Part shown: positions 13,085 through 19,761 of the stretch, piece after piece | Position numbering within the stretch: the first letter of the stretch is position 1 | Layout: each line of letters starts with the position of its first letter | IMG/VR virus record: IMGVR_UViG_3300032267_000894 | Coordinates: 1 to 25,260 of that record | From: a virus | DNA length: 25,260 nt | Strand: one strand, 5' to 3' | Translations under genes and position numbers: made by a program | Notes under the pieces: model-generated | Told to the model about the DNA's origin: nothing | Database searches by the model: none | The model's input: the letters and a program-made list of their open reading frames with translations, nothing else

Positions 13085-13430
13085 TTTCAGCCTCTTTGAT
13101 GGTTACCTTAAGCATCCCTGCGACTATATCGCCCCAGTAGACACGCAAGTCTACAATCTGCGAGTCGTCCTTGTAAATACCCGCGTGAGCCAGCGCATCG
13201 AGCGGGGCCTTGAGCAGGTTATCGAGATCCCTCTTCCGCTTGTCAGGCCTGAACGCCTCCACCGTCATGACAATGGGGCCCTCAAAGTGAACCGTCGGGT
13301 TGCTGTGCATGATCTGGTGCATCACCGCCTCACGGTACAGGCGGCCTGCGTCCGAGATGACCATGCGGTTCTTCCACTTGCGCCAGTAGGTGTTGACACT
13401 GGGCGGCCAGGGTAGGGTGATCTCCATCAT
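13074..13430 (-). CDS. rusA: RusA-like Holliday junction resolvase
   Basis: A 118-residue endonuclease of the RusA family, which cuts four-way DNA junctions during recombination and before packaging. It starts MMEITLPWPPSVNTYWRKW, the family N-terminus. The acidic active site RDLDNLLKAPLDAL (D68, D70, with N71 and K74) is followed by GIYKDDSQI (D88, D89). Length is normal. The first ATG overlaps the helicase stop and GAGG lies 5-8 nt before the two ATGs. All key acidic residues and the Lys are present, so it is probably active. Confidence 0.93.
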   Translation of the reverse strand: MMEITLPWPPSVNTYWRKWKNRMVISDAGRLYREAVMHQIMHSNPTVHFEGPIVMTVEAFRPDKRKRDLDNLLKAPLDALAHAGIYKDDSQIVDLRVYWGDIVAGMLKVTIKEAESAN

Positions 13431-14413
13431 GCGTACCTCACTAAGTTCATCTGTTCATTTTCGCAAAATGATTGGCTCTCTCTGTGGTACCACAACTTGT
13501 ACCACTCCTCGATGTCGCCGTTACGTTGCTTCTCACACATCAGCGTCAGGTCGTGCTCAAACGGCATAAACCCGCCGCCGCTTTTCTGAGCCGTCTCCTT
13601 CTTCTTATTTCTCCAAACCACGAAGACATTATCAACTTGGTCTGTGATCGCGCCTGAGCCCTTCAGATCAAACTTGTTGGGCTGCGCCTCCTCCGATAGA
13701 AGCTTGCGAATGTGATGCACCAGGTGAATATGCACCTCGTGGTCTCGAGCCAGCGCCGTCAGCTCATCAATAAAGTTTTTCTGGGCGTTGTAGTCATCCT
13801 CGCCCTGGACACACTTCATGAGAGAGTCGATGAAGATATGACGGATGCCCAGCTCCATAGCGCAGTACCTGGCCATAGCCACCACCGATCGTGCGTCAGT
13901 GGTCCCCTGCTGATCGTACAGCCAGAGCTTGGATTGCGAAAAGGTATCAAAGTCCACCACAGTCTTGGCTAGCGCATCCTGGGGGTAGGTCATCCCCTCA
14001 ACGTTCTCACCAGAGAATTGACGCAGCATTCTGGTCAGCGTTCGGACTGGCTTCATCTCGAAACTGGCGATACAAACGCGCTCACCTTGCGAGACAAGGC
14101 TCAGGGCTATCTGACCCGTTAAGAGGCTCTTGCCGCCCCCGTTAGAGCCTGCGTAGACCGTTACCTCACCTAGTCGAAACTCAAACTCGCCCCAGGTTTT
14201 GGTCCAGGGCATCTGCAGTGGCTTGGGTGGTGCCGGTTGATTGCGGCTGTCAAGGATCTCGAGAAGGTAGGCGCTAGCCTCTCTGACCTTGAGCTTGATC
14301 TCAGTTAGTTTTTCATATTTCGCTACGTCTATGTCGGATTGTCGGACTTTACGGTGTTGGTCGAGCGCCTTGGCCCGTTCTTCGATGCCGTCAGGCGAAT
14401 TTGAGAGCTTCAT
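13427..14413 (-). CDS. SF4 replicative helicase (DnaB/T7 gp4-like)
   Basis: A 328-residue RecA-fold helicase that would unwind DNA at the replication fork. Walker A AGSNGGGKS (residues 88-96), the catalytic Glu in SFEM (E119), Walker B HIFIDSL (D196), IHLVHHIRK (229-237) and the H4-like DLKGSGAITDQVDNVF (249-264) with VVWRNK are all visible. The N-terminal 70 residues are helical. No primase domain is fused; the zinc finger is on the previous gene. ATG 14413 is chosen over 14425 since AGAGGA precedes it. It overlaps the primase-finger gene by 23 nt. Confidence 0.9.
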   Translation of the reverse strand: MKLSNSPDGIEERAKALDQHRKVRQSDIDVAKYEKLTEIKLKVREASAYLLEILDSRNQPAPPKPLQMPWTKTWGEFEFRLGEVTVYAGSNGGGKSLLTGQIALSLVSQGERVCIASFEMKPVRTLTRMLRQFSGENVEGMTYPQDALAKTVVDFDTFSQSKLWLYDQQGTTDARSVVAMARYCAMELGIRHIFIDSLMKCVQGEDDYNAQKNFIDELTALARDHEVHIHLVHHIRKLLSEEAQPNKFDLKGSGAITDQVDNVFVVWRNKKKETAQKSGGGFMPFEHDLTLMCEKQRNGDIEEWYKLWYHRESQSFCENEQMNLVRYA

Positions 14414-14786
14414 CGATCCTCTCATAAGCTAACCAAGCGCGGTCGATGTCGGCCTGGGTAAGGGTTTTTCCACGCGAAACGTCAAGTGCCAGGGTCATTG
14501 CGACGACGGCCTCAAAGTGAATGATTTTCAACAGGTCCTTAGAGTAGAACTTGGGCTTTGGACCCTTGCGCTCACGCTTGTCGGGAAACAGGTCTGAGAT
14601 GTCAATCCCGATTGCGCCACAGATTTCATGGGCGGTGCATCCTGCGAAGCAGTGTAAAAGGATCACACCATCGCGGTCTGCAATGGCGAGCGACGGGGAT
14701 TTGTCTTGATGCGACGGGCACTTAGCAACCCAAGAACCGTTCCGACCCGAAACCTTCTCAAGCCGGGAGAGAAGATTATCAATCAT
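14391..14786 (-). CDS. Stand-alone primase zinc-finger protein (CHC2)
   Basis: A 131-residue protein with the CHC2 zinc ribbon of bacterial and phage primases: C23-P-x-H26 and C46-x3-C50, with SPSLAIADRDGVILLHCFAG between. In primases this finger reads the template start site. The rest (residues 60-131) is helical, and no TOPRIM catalytic domain is present in the protein or elsewhere in the window. It probably works with the adjacent helicase and a primase core supplied by the host or by an unseen gene (inference). Starts by ATGA overlap with the previous gene. Confidence 0.85.
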   Translation of the reverse strand: MIDNLLSRLEKVSGRNGSWVAKCPSHQDKSPSLAIADRDGVILLHCFAGCTAHEICGAIGIDISDLFPDKRERKGPKPKFYSKDLLKIIHFEAVVAMTLALDVSRGKTLTQADIDRAWLAYERIDEALKFA

Positions 14787-15427
14787 TTTCCAACTCTCAC
14801 CGGGAGAGCGGTCGTCTGGTTATCCCATCGCCTCTGGTTTAGGTACGTCGTAGGGGCAGGAGTGTACCCGGAGAGCCAACCCTCCGACTCCCGAGACTTC
14901 AGGACATGGGCGACGATCACATCGGCCTCGCCGTCAAGGGCCTGCTTCACCCAGGACGCTAACGCAGCCTCCTTCCCGTACTTTCGCTGCCCTGCAGGCC
15001 ATGCTGACCAAAATTCACTGAAACGACTAGCGATAGCGGCCAGAGGTATATTTATTTTCTTTTCTTCTCTTGTCTTCTCTTCTCTCTTCTTCTCTAAGGT
15101 ATTACGCTCGGAATACGAACGTATCTGCCACCTAGCGTTGACTGCGTCTCGAGCCTTCTGTGACTTGACCTCAAAGTCGGACAGGTCGTCGTCTGCCTGC
15201 TGGTAGGAGTAGCCCTCTTCTCCGTGTCTGAAGAACTCTTTTAGAACAGAATCAACGACTTGGACGTCAGAGATCTGGATTCGTTTGGCGACCCACTCTG
15301 CGTTAGGGAAGGGCTGTTTGTGGCCGTAGTAAAGGTCGATGCAGCGCCTCAACACCAGGTCCTCAAGCTCGGTCAGGTGGCGGGTCTGCATCGCATATTC
15401 AGCGTATCGAAATTTGTACCAGTTCAC
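14783..15427 (-). CDS. Replication initiation-type protein (DUF1376 + DnaT-like)
   Basis: A 214-residue protein started by GTG behind a near-perfect AAGGAGGT. The N-terminus (WYKFRYAEYAMQTRHLTELE, then LRRCIDLYYGHKQPFP, residues 1-42) fits DUF1376, which in phages marks replication initiators. A charged Lys/Glu linker (112-124) follows. The C-terminal part FSEFWSAWPAGQRKYGKEAA to WVKQAL (136-163) and YLNQRRW (195-201) resembles the helicase-loading part of phage initiator and DnaT-like proteins. It heads the minus-strand replication operon. Its linker codons contain copy B of the composite element, as in phages where the origin lies inside the initiator gene. Confidence 0.82.
   Translation of the reverse strand: MNWYKFRYAEYAMQTRHLTELEDLVLRRCIDLYYGHKQPFPNAEWVAKRIQISDVQVVDSVLKEFFRHGEEGYSYQQADDDLSDFEVKSQKARDAVNARWQIRSYSERNTLEKKREEKTREEKKINIPLAAIASRFSEFWSAWPAGQRKYGKEAALASWVKQALDGEADVIVAHVLKSRESEGWLSGYTPAPTTYLNQRRWDNQTTALPVRVGK
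15028..15095. repeat. Composite element, copy B (in replication gene)
   Basis: The plus strand shows TAGCGATAGCGGC, 6 bases, TATATTTAT (15047-15055), then a pyrimidine tract with CTTGTCTT to about 15095. It matches the arrangement at 6497-6560. On the coding strand it specifies the Lys/Glu linker and following residues of the initiator-like protein. Candidate origin or DNA-unwinding element, by analogy to origins inside lambdoid initiator genes. Confidence 0.6.
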
Positions 15428-15476
15428 TGTTGTACCTCCTTAGGGTGTGCGAACGATGACCGATCAAAAGACAGTC

Positions 15477-15491
15477 GTCAAGGGGGTTGAC
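15477..15491. promoter_or_regulatory. Inverted repeat at -35 (operator candidate)
   Basis: GTCAA-GGGGG-TTGAC. The right arm is part of the plus-strand -35 box; the left arm read on the minus strand also gives TTGAC, so the site could control both directions. Confidence 0.45.
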
Positions 15492-15514
15492 AAGATTTTT
15501 TTTGTGTGTAGAGT
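15487..15514 (+). promoter_or_regulatory. Sigma70-like promoter of the plus operon
   Basis: A consensus -35 TTGACA (15487-15492), a 16-base spacer and TAGAGT (15509-15514) as -10, about 40 nt before the SSB-like gene. The spacer (AGATTTTTTTTGTGTG) resembles part of the conserved upstream elements at 8181 and 12867 in plus orientation. Confidence 0.65.
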
Positions 15515-15521
15515 CCGCTTT

Positions 15522-15534
15522 GCCAACGTTTGGC
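15522..15534. promoter_or_regulatory. Palindrome downstream of promoter
   Basis: GCCAA-CGT-TTGGC, a perfect 5-bp inverted repeat just after the expected transcription start and 20 nt before the SSB-like ATG. Placement fits a repressor-binding operator; the binding protein is unknown. Confidence 0.5.
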
Positions 15535-15553
15535 GTCAACACAAGAGGAAAAA

Positions 15554-16171
15554 ATGATCCTATCGAAGCAAGTAGAAGGTACGTACAGACAGATCCCGGC
15601 AGGCACCTACCTAGCCCGCTGCTACAGATTTGTTGACATGGGCACACAGACTGCCGTGTACGACGGTGAGACGAAAAGCCGGCACGTTGTCATGATCCAG
15701 TGGGAGGTTCACGGATCTGACGAGAACGGAGAGGAGCTTGTCACGAACAAGGGTGAGCCGCTCACAATTACCAAGAACTACACCGCAAGCATGAACGAGG
15801 CCTCCACGCTGCGTAAGCACCTCCGAGCCTGGCGCGGTCGTGACTTTACACCAGAGGAGGAGAAGGGCTTCAAGATGGAGAACATCCTCGGCCAGTGGTG
15901 TATGTTGACCGTAGAAGAAAATCCAGGCTCAAACGGTCGGATGTACACGAACGTCAGCTCGGTGAGTCCTGTCCACGCCACGCTCAAGAAGAACCTTCCG
16001 CAGGGCTACAACCAGCCTGATTTCTTCAGCCTGGCCGATCGCAACATGACTGTATTTGAGCGCCTCTCCGATCGAATTAAGGAGAAAATTCAGGCGGCTC
16101 CGGAGTGGTCTGCGAAGAAGGCTGCCCCGGCAAGCGTCAGCGTTGACGTCGACGAAGACATCCCCTTCTGA
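15554..16171 (+). CDS. Putative single-stranded DNA-binding protein
   Basis: A 205-residue protein, first in the plus-strand operon. AGAGGA precedes ATG 15554; a TTG 24 nt upstream is not needed. The N-terminal part has IPAGTYLARCYRFVDMGTQT, then strands (HVVMIQWEVHGSDENGEEL, LTITKNYTAS) like an OB-fold, a helical RKHLRAWRGRDFTPEEEKGF and strands MLTVEENPGSNGRMYTNVSS. The tail DVDEDIPF copies the acidic DDDIPF end by which bacterial SSBs hold partner proteins. That tail plus the position before recombination genes supports ssDNA binding; it may also be a DUF669-type protein. Binding itself is inferred. Confidence 0.7.
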   Translation: MILSKQVEGTYRQIPAGTYLARCYRFVDMGTQTAVYDGETKSRHVVMIQWEVHGSDENGEELVTNKGEPLTITKNYTASMNEASTLRKHLRAWRGRDFTPEEEKGFKMENILGQWCMLTVEENPGSNGRMYTNVSSVSPVHATLKKNLPQGYNQPDFFSLADRNMTVFERLSDRIKEKIQAAPEWSAKKAAPASVSVDVDEDIPF

Positions 16172-16320
16172 TGATCATGTTAAGCGCCATCTTATTTGGT
16201 GCTGGGGTGGCCTGTGCGCTGGCGGGTGAGAACCTGCTCGCGATAGGCTTCCTTGCAGCCTGTTTAGTTACGACAGTAATCGCTAAAAAAATTGAGGAAA
16301 AGCATGGATTTTACAGATGA
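16171..16320 (+). CDS. Small membrane protein, 49 aa
   Basis: A 49-residue gene whose ATG overlaps the SSB-like stop (TGATG); a second in-frame ATG two codons on may be used. MLSAILFGAGVACALAG and NLLAIGFLAACLVTTVIA are two hydrophobic segments, followed by a basic KKIEEKHGFYR tail, so it is probably a two-helix inner-membrane protein. It overlaps the next gene by 17 nt. Short two-helix proteins in phage operons can be holin- or exclusion-like, but no specific motif is present. Confidence 0.65.
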   Translation: MIMLSAILFGAGVACALAGENLLAIGFLAACLVTTVIAKKIEEKHGFYR

Positions 16321-16585
16321 GCAAGCCGCGTTCCTTGAACTCGAAGCAGCAAAGACAGACCAAGTGAAAGCCAAAACCAGTAAGTTCTTTGAGCGGGTCA
16401 TAGACAGGTCTGGCCTAACAGGAACCGCCCGACAGGTGATGCTGTTGAGTGAACCAGTCTCGGTAGATATTTCAATTCGGGTTCCGATTCAGGCGTTTAC
16501 AGATCACAAGGCCCTTAACGCGATCGAACGGAAGCTTACTGAGGAGTGGGGCGTCCAGGTTTATTTGATCACGAGGACAAAATGA
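16304..16585 (+). CDS. Hypothetical protein, 93 aa
   Basis: GAGGA stands 6 nt before ATG 16304. The product starts MDFTDEQAAFLELEAAKTDQ (helix), then KFFERVIDRSGLTG and a strand-rich half (EPVSVDISIRVPIQAF, WGVQVYLITRTK). Soluble, no Cys. It overlaps the methyltransferase start (ATGA). The family is unknown to me; co-translation suggests an early role. Confidence 0.65.
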   Translation: MDFTDEQAAFLELEAAKTDQVKAKTSKFFERVIDRSGLTGTARQVMLLSEPVSVDISIRVPIQAFTDHKALNAIERKLTEEWGVQVYLITRTK

Positions 16586-17349
16586 GCAAGATCTCCGGGA
16601 TTGAGGCCAGGGACGGGAAGTTTTTGTATCCTACAAATGACACCTACATTGGCAGGTGCATGGCGGAGTACGGAGAATGGAAAGGCGAATTAGTTAGCAA
16701 GTTAACTAATATTATTCCAGAGGGTGGGGTCGTAGTTGAGGTTGGATCAAACATCGGCACTCACACTGTTCCGATCGCTCGACACCTAGGACCAAACGGA
16801 AAGGTTTACGCCTTTGAGCCCCAGCGGTTGATATTCCAACTGTTATGCGCAAATTTAATATGCAATGAGGTTTATAACGTTTTTGCCTATAATGCCGCGG
16901 TTGGAGATAGGCCGGGAGAGGTCCTGGTTCCAGACTTGGATATAGGCGTGGAAGAAAATTTTGGTGCCATTCAAGTTGCTGGAAATGAAGGATTGAAAGT
17001 CGAACTAATGACTATTGACCAACTAAAGCTTGACCAGTGTGACTTCATTAAGATTGATGCGCAAAACTTTGAGCCGCAGGTGATGCTAGGGTCCTTTGAG
17101 ACAATAAACAAATTTTCCCCTGTCATTTATCTTGAGTACAATTACCACGTCAGAAGCACGATCAACTTTTACATAAAGCAGTTCCTGAATGGTTATACCG
17201 CCTGGGAGTACATTGAGCCAATTTTTAAGGAAAACAATTACTTTGAAAACAAAACCAACCACTACGACTCAATATGTTCGTTGGGCTTGATTTTGTCAAA
17301 GAATGACATTCCCGGTGTCACTGATTCACTACAAGTAGTTTCAATTTAA
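16582..17349 (+). CDS. FkbM-family SAM-dependent methyltransferase
   Basis: A 255-residue enzyme with GAGG 6 nt before its start. The SAM-binding motif I is VVVEVGSNIGTHTVPIARHL (residues 50-69). FEP at 78-80 is the acidic tip of strand 2, and IKIDAQNFEPQVMLGS (156-171) is the FkbM signature (usually KID-E/C-G-x-E). FkbM enzymes O-methylate sugars or small hydroxyl groups; the acceptor is unknown. The gene looks richer in A and T than its neighbours (many AAT, ATT, TTT codons), a sign of separate acquisition. It could modify surface glycan or a virion sugar together with the glycosyltransferase at 5481-6113 (inference). Confidence 0.85.
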   Translation: MSKISGIEARDGKFLYPTNDTYIGRCMAEYGEWKGELVSKLTNIIPEGGVVVEVGSNIGTHTVPIARHLGPNGKVYAFEPQRLIFQLLCANLICNEVYNVFAYNAAVGDRPGEVLVPDLDIGVEENFGAIQVAGNEGLKVELMTIDQLKLDQCDFIKIDAQNFEPQVMLGSFETINKFSPVIYLEYNYHVRSTINFYIKQFLNGYTAWEYIEPIFKENNYFENKTNHYDSICSLGLILSKNDIPGVTDSLQVVSI

Positions 17350-17360
17350 TGGAGGCCTTA

Positions 17361-17633
17361 ATGCAGTCATCTGCCGTATTCAAGATTTTTAAACTTAATC
17401 CCGCTGTTTTTCAAGCCGATCCGCGTCTACCGGACGATGAAGAAGATGGAAACGCATTCTGTGGGAACTGTGTGTTTTGGGACAAAGACGAAGAAGAAGA
17501 GTCAATCGGTGAATGTCGCCGTAACCCGCCCCAGGTAATTACATTGGCTGACGCAGACGGGATTATGACCCCGGTATCTGTTTTTCCGGCCTCTGAAGTT
17601 GACCAATGGTGCGGGGAACACCAGGAAGAGTAA
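17361..17633 (+). CDS. Cys-rich putative zinc protein, 90 aa
   Basis: GGAGG 7 nt before ATG 17361 decides the start over the ATG at 17349. The core is FCGNCVFWDKDEEEESIGEC (about residues 33-52), RRNPPQ and later FPASEVDQWCGEHQ. The four cysteines (CxxC, then C, then C near the end) suit one zinc ion. I recall similar CGNC.FW...WCGE proteins in phages and bacteria, without known activity. Ends 2 nt before the metallophosphoesterase gene. Confidence 0.75.
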   Translation: MQSSAVFKIFKLNPAVFQADPRLPDDEEDGNAFCGNCVFWDKDEEEESIGECRRNPPQVITLADADGIMTPVSVFPASEVDQWCGEHQEE

Positions 17634-17635
17634 AA

Positions 17636-18565
17636 ATGACGGGCCAGTTTTGTACGGACGAAGAGATTGCCGCTGCCTGTAGACAGTACAGCAGCACAAC
17701 AGAGGCAGCCCAATCTCTAGGAATGAGCGACCGTAATTTTCGCAGGAGGAAATCTAAGCTAAACCTCCACACGAAGGCTCACGTTCATAAAGCCGAACAC
17801 AGGGGCGGTGTCACAGACGGCACCGTCCTTGTTTTTTCTGACGCACATTTCTGGCCTGGCATCAGGACTACTGCTCTCAAGGGCCTCTTATGGGCGATAA
17901 AAGAGCTTAAACCGGTGATGGTCATCGCGAACGGAGACATATTTGACGGGGCCGGGATCAGCAGGCACCCCAGGTCGCAATGGCAAACGAGGCCAAACGT
18001 CCGGCAGGAACTCGAGGCCTGCAAGGAGTACATGACCGAGATTGAGAATGCCTGCCACGAGGCCCGCCACCACACTCAACTCATCTGGCCACTGGGAAAC
18101 CACGATACTCGGTTTGAATCTCGCCTGAGCGCCTTTGTACCCGAATTTGAGGGCGTTCAAGGGCTGACGCTACAGGAGCATTTCCCGAAGTGGCACCCCT
18201 GCTGGAGCTGCTGGCCAACGGACGATGTGATCGTTAAACACCGTTTTAAGAGTGGCGTTCATGCTACGCACCAGAACACGGTCTCGGCCGGGGTCTCGGT
18301 GGTCACTGGGCATCTACACAGTCTTAAGGTCACGCCGTTCTCGGATCTTCGGGGAAACCGTTTTGGGGTCGATACCGGAACACTGGCCGAGACTGATGGG
18401 CCTCAGTTTCTTGATTATTTAGAGATGAACCCAACAAACTGGCGGTCCGGGTTTGCTGTTTTGACCTTTAAGGATTCAAAATTGCTTTGGCCGGAGCTTG
18501 TCCACAAGTGGGATGAGGGCGTGATTGAATTTAGAGGGCAACTTATTGACGTAGGTGCGTTATGA
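17636..18565 (+). CDS. Calcineurin-like metallophosphoesterase with N-terminal HTH
   Basis: A 309-residue enzyme. Residues 7-43 form a helix-turn-helix (TDEEIAAACRQYSSTTEAAQ, then SLGMSDRNFRRRK). The catalytic domain has SDAHF (D69, H71), NGDIFDG (D101, D104), GNHD (154-157), HATHQN (209-214) and GHLHS (225-229), the full two-metal set. In phages this fold cleaves DNA ends (SbcD/Mre11-like) or nucleotides. The HTH and the exonuclease next door favour DNA as substrate (inference). ATG 17636 is chosen for GGAAGAG upstream rather than 17606, which lies within the previous gene. Confidence 0.85.
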   Translation: MTGQFCTDEEIAAACRQYSSTTEAAQSLGMSDRNFRRRKSKLNLHTKAHVHKAEHRGGVTDGTVLVFSDAHFWPGIRTTALKGLLWAIKELKPVMVIANGDIFDGAGISRHPRSQWQTRPNVRQELEACKEYMTEIENACHEARHHTQLIWPLGNHDTRFESRLSAFVPEFEGVQGLTLQEHFPKWHPCWSCWPTDDVIVKHRFKSGVHATHQNTVSAGVSVVTGHLHSLKVTPFSDLRGNRFGVDTGTLAETDGPQFLDYLEMNPTNWRSGFAVLTFKDSKLLWPELVHKWDEGVIEFRGQLIDVGAL

Positions 18566-18744
18566 CTAACTTTATTCAGAAACAGATTGAGGCCTCTGAG
18601 CGTCTTTTCTATGCGATGAAGAAGGACCACGAGGAGCGGGTAAATCGGATTGAGGTCTGGCAAAAGACCAGCGACAGTCTGATGGCAAAGCTTGAAGAGA
18701 GAGATCGAGAAATTGAACAACTAAGGGCAAAAATAAATGGCTGA
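18562..18744 (+). CDS. Small coiled-coil protein, 60 aa
   Basis: Overlaps the phosphoesterase stop (ATGA). Almost the entire product is one charged helix with a heptad look (ASERLFYAMKKDHEERVNRI, LMAKLEERDREIEQLRAKIN). No cysteine or membrane segment. It follows a nuclease-type gene directly, so it might act as an accessory or dimerisation subunit, which is speculation. Family not recognised. Confidence 0.65.
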   Translation: MTNFIQKQIEASERLFYAMKKDHEERVNRIEVWQKTSDSLMAKLEERDREIEQLRAKING

Positions 18745-19012
18745 ATATCCAAGGTGTTTTGGAGACAGAAAGCAATATACGGAGTGGGTTAAGTTTGCAA
18801 GACACTCCCACCCACATCCGAATCACGGTTATTGCGAAGACTGCACCCTAGAATACAAGACAGAGATGTTGAAGCAGAACCGGTGTGAGTTTCCTGAGGT
18901 CAAGTTTAAGAAATCTCGCGATGGCGGCCTTGAGGGTTACCGATCGGCGTCCGAGATCAAGGTCCTGAAGAACACCAGATTCCAAAAATACTTAAAGGAA
19001 ATCACCGCATGA
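18737..19012 (+). CDS. Conserved phage protein, 91 aa, CxxC
   Basis: Starts inside the previous gene (8-nt overlap) and ends by ATGA overlap with the exonuclease. The sequence begins MAEYPRCFGDRKQYTEWVKF, then ARHSHPHPNHGYCEDCTLEY (about residues 21-40) and EMLKQNRCEFPEVKF. The cluster of His and CxxC plus C near position 50 could form a zinc site. I recall CEDCT...RCE proteins from proteobacterial phages. Function unknown, though the position beside the nuclease suggests a DNA-linked role. Confidence 0.7.
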   Translation: MAEYPRCFGDRKQYTEWVKFARHSHPHPNHGYCEDCTLEYKTEMLKQNRCEFPEVKFKKSRDGGLEGYRSASEIKVLKNTRFQKYLKEITA

Positions 19013-19761
19013 TCATCAGCAACACGAACACCGGCGGGCACTGGTACACCAGAGAAGGCGACCCACAATATACCCAGATGGGACTAAACGGGAAAGAGCG
19101 CCCGACGACTTTACGGGACGCCAGAAAAAAGGATTTGGTCCCTAGCGTCACTACAATCCTGGGCGTTGTTGCGAAGCCAGCGTTGAACTTGTGGATCCAG
19201 AAGCAGGCAATTCTGTCGGCCATGAAACTCTCTCAGCAGCCCGAGGAGAGCCTGGATGAATACATCAATAGGGTGATCAAGGATGGCCAGGAAACGTCGC
19301 GCCAGGCAGCGGCGGAGGGTACTAGGATCCACTCAGCGATTGACCACTTCTACGACGAGAAGGAGCCCGTTGAGGCATACGCGGAGCACGTTCAGGGGAC
19401 CACCTCAACGATCAAGCTTGCTTATGGTGAGAGGAAATGGATTGCAGAGCGGGCGTTCGCTCATGAGATTGGCTTTGGCGGCCGGGTTGACCTTCACACT
19501 GACGGGATTGTCCTTGACGTTAAGACCAAGGAATTTGAGTCAGAGTCTGAGATCACCAACTTCGATGAGAACCTGATGCAGCTCGCCGCCTACCGGGTTG
19601 GCCTGGGTATGCCTCAAGCAGTCTGCGCTAACGTCTTTGTATCCAGGACTCGGCCAGGACTCGTTAGCATTCAGGAGTGGACTCCAGTCGAGCTAGACCG
19701 CGGCTGGGAGATGTTCTGTCACCTGCTGCAGTTCTGGCAGATTCGGAACAATTACCTGTAA
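19009..19761 (+). CDS. PD-(D/E)XK exonuclease (Cas4/RecB-like)
   Basis: A 250-residue nuclease. LVPSVTTILGVVAKPALNLW (residues 43-62) is the family start, followed by GTRIHSAIDHF (104-114; H108). GGRVDLHTDGIVLDVKTK (157-174) holds D161 and the D170-x-K172 catalytic core, and LMQLAAYRVG (189-198) is the QxxxY motif. Phage enzymes of this type resect DNA ends for recombination and work with an SSB or annealing protein. It closes the plus-strand operon and overlaps the convergent lytic transglycosylase gene by 10 nt. Confidence 0.88.
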   Translation: MIISNTNTGGHWYTREGDPQYTQMGLNGKERPTTLRDARKKDLVPSVTTILGVVAKPALNLWIQKQAILSAMKLSQQPEESLDEYINRVIKDGQETSRQAAAEGTRIHSAIDHFYDEKEPVEAYAEHVQGTTSTIKLAYGERKWIAERAFAHEIGFGGRVDLHTDGIVLDVKTKEFESESEITNFDENLMQLAAYRVGLGMPQAVCANVFVSRTRPGLVSIQEWTPVELDRGWEMFCHLLQFWQIRNNYL

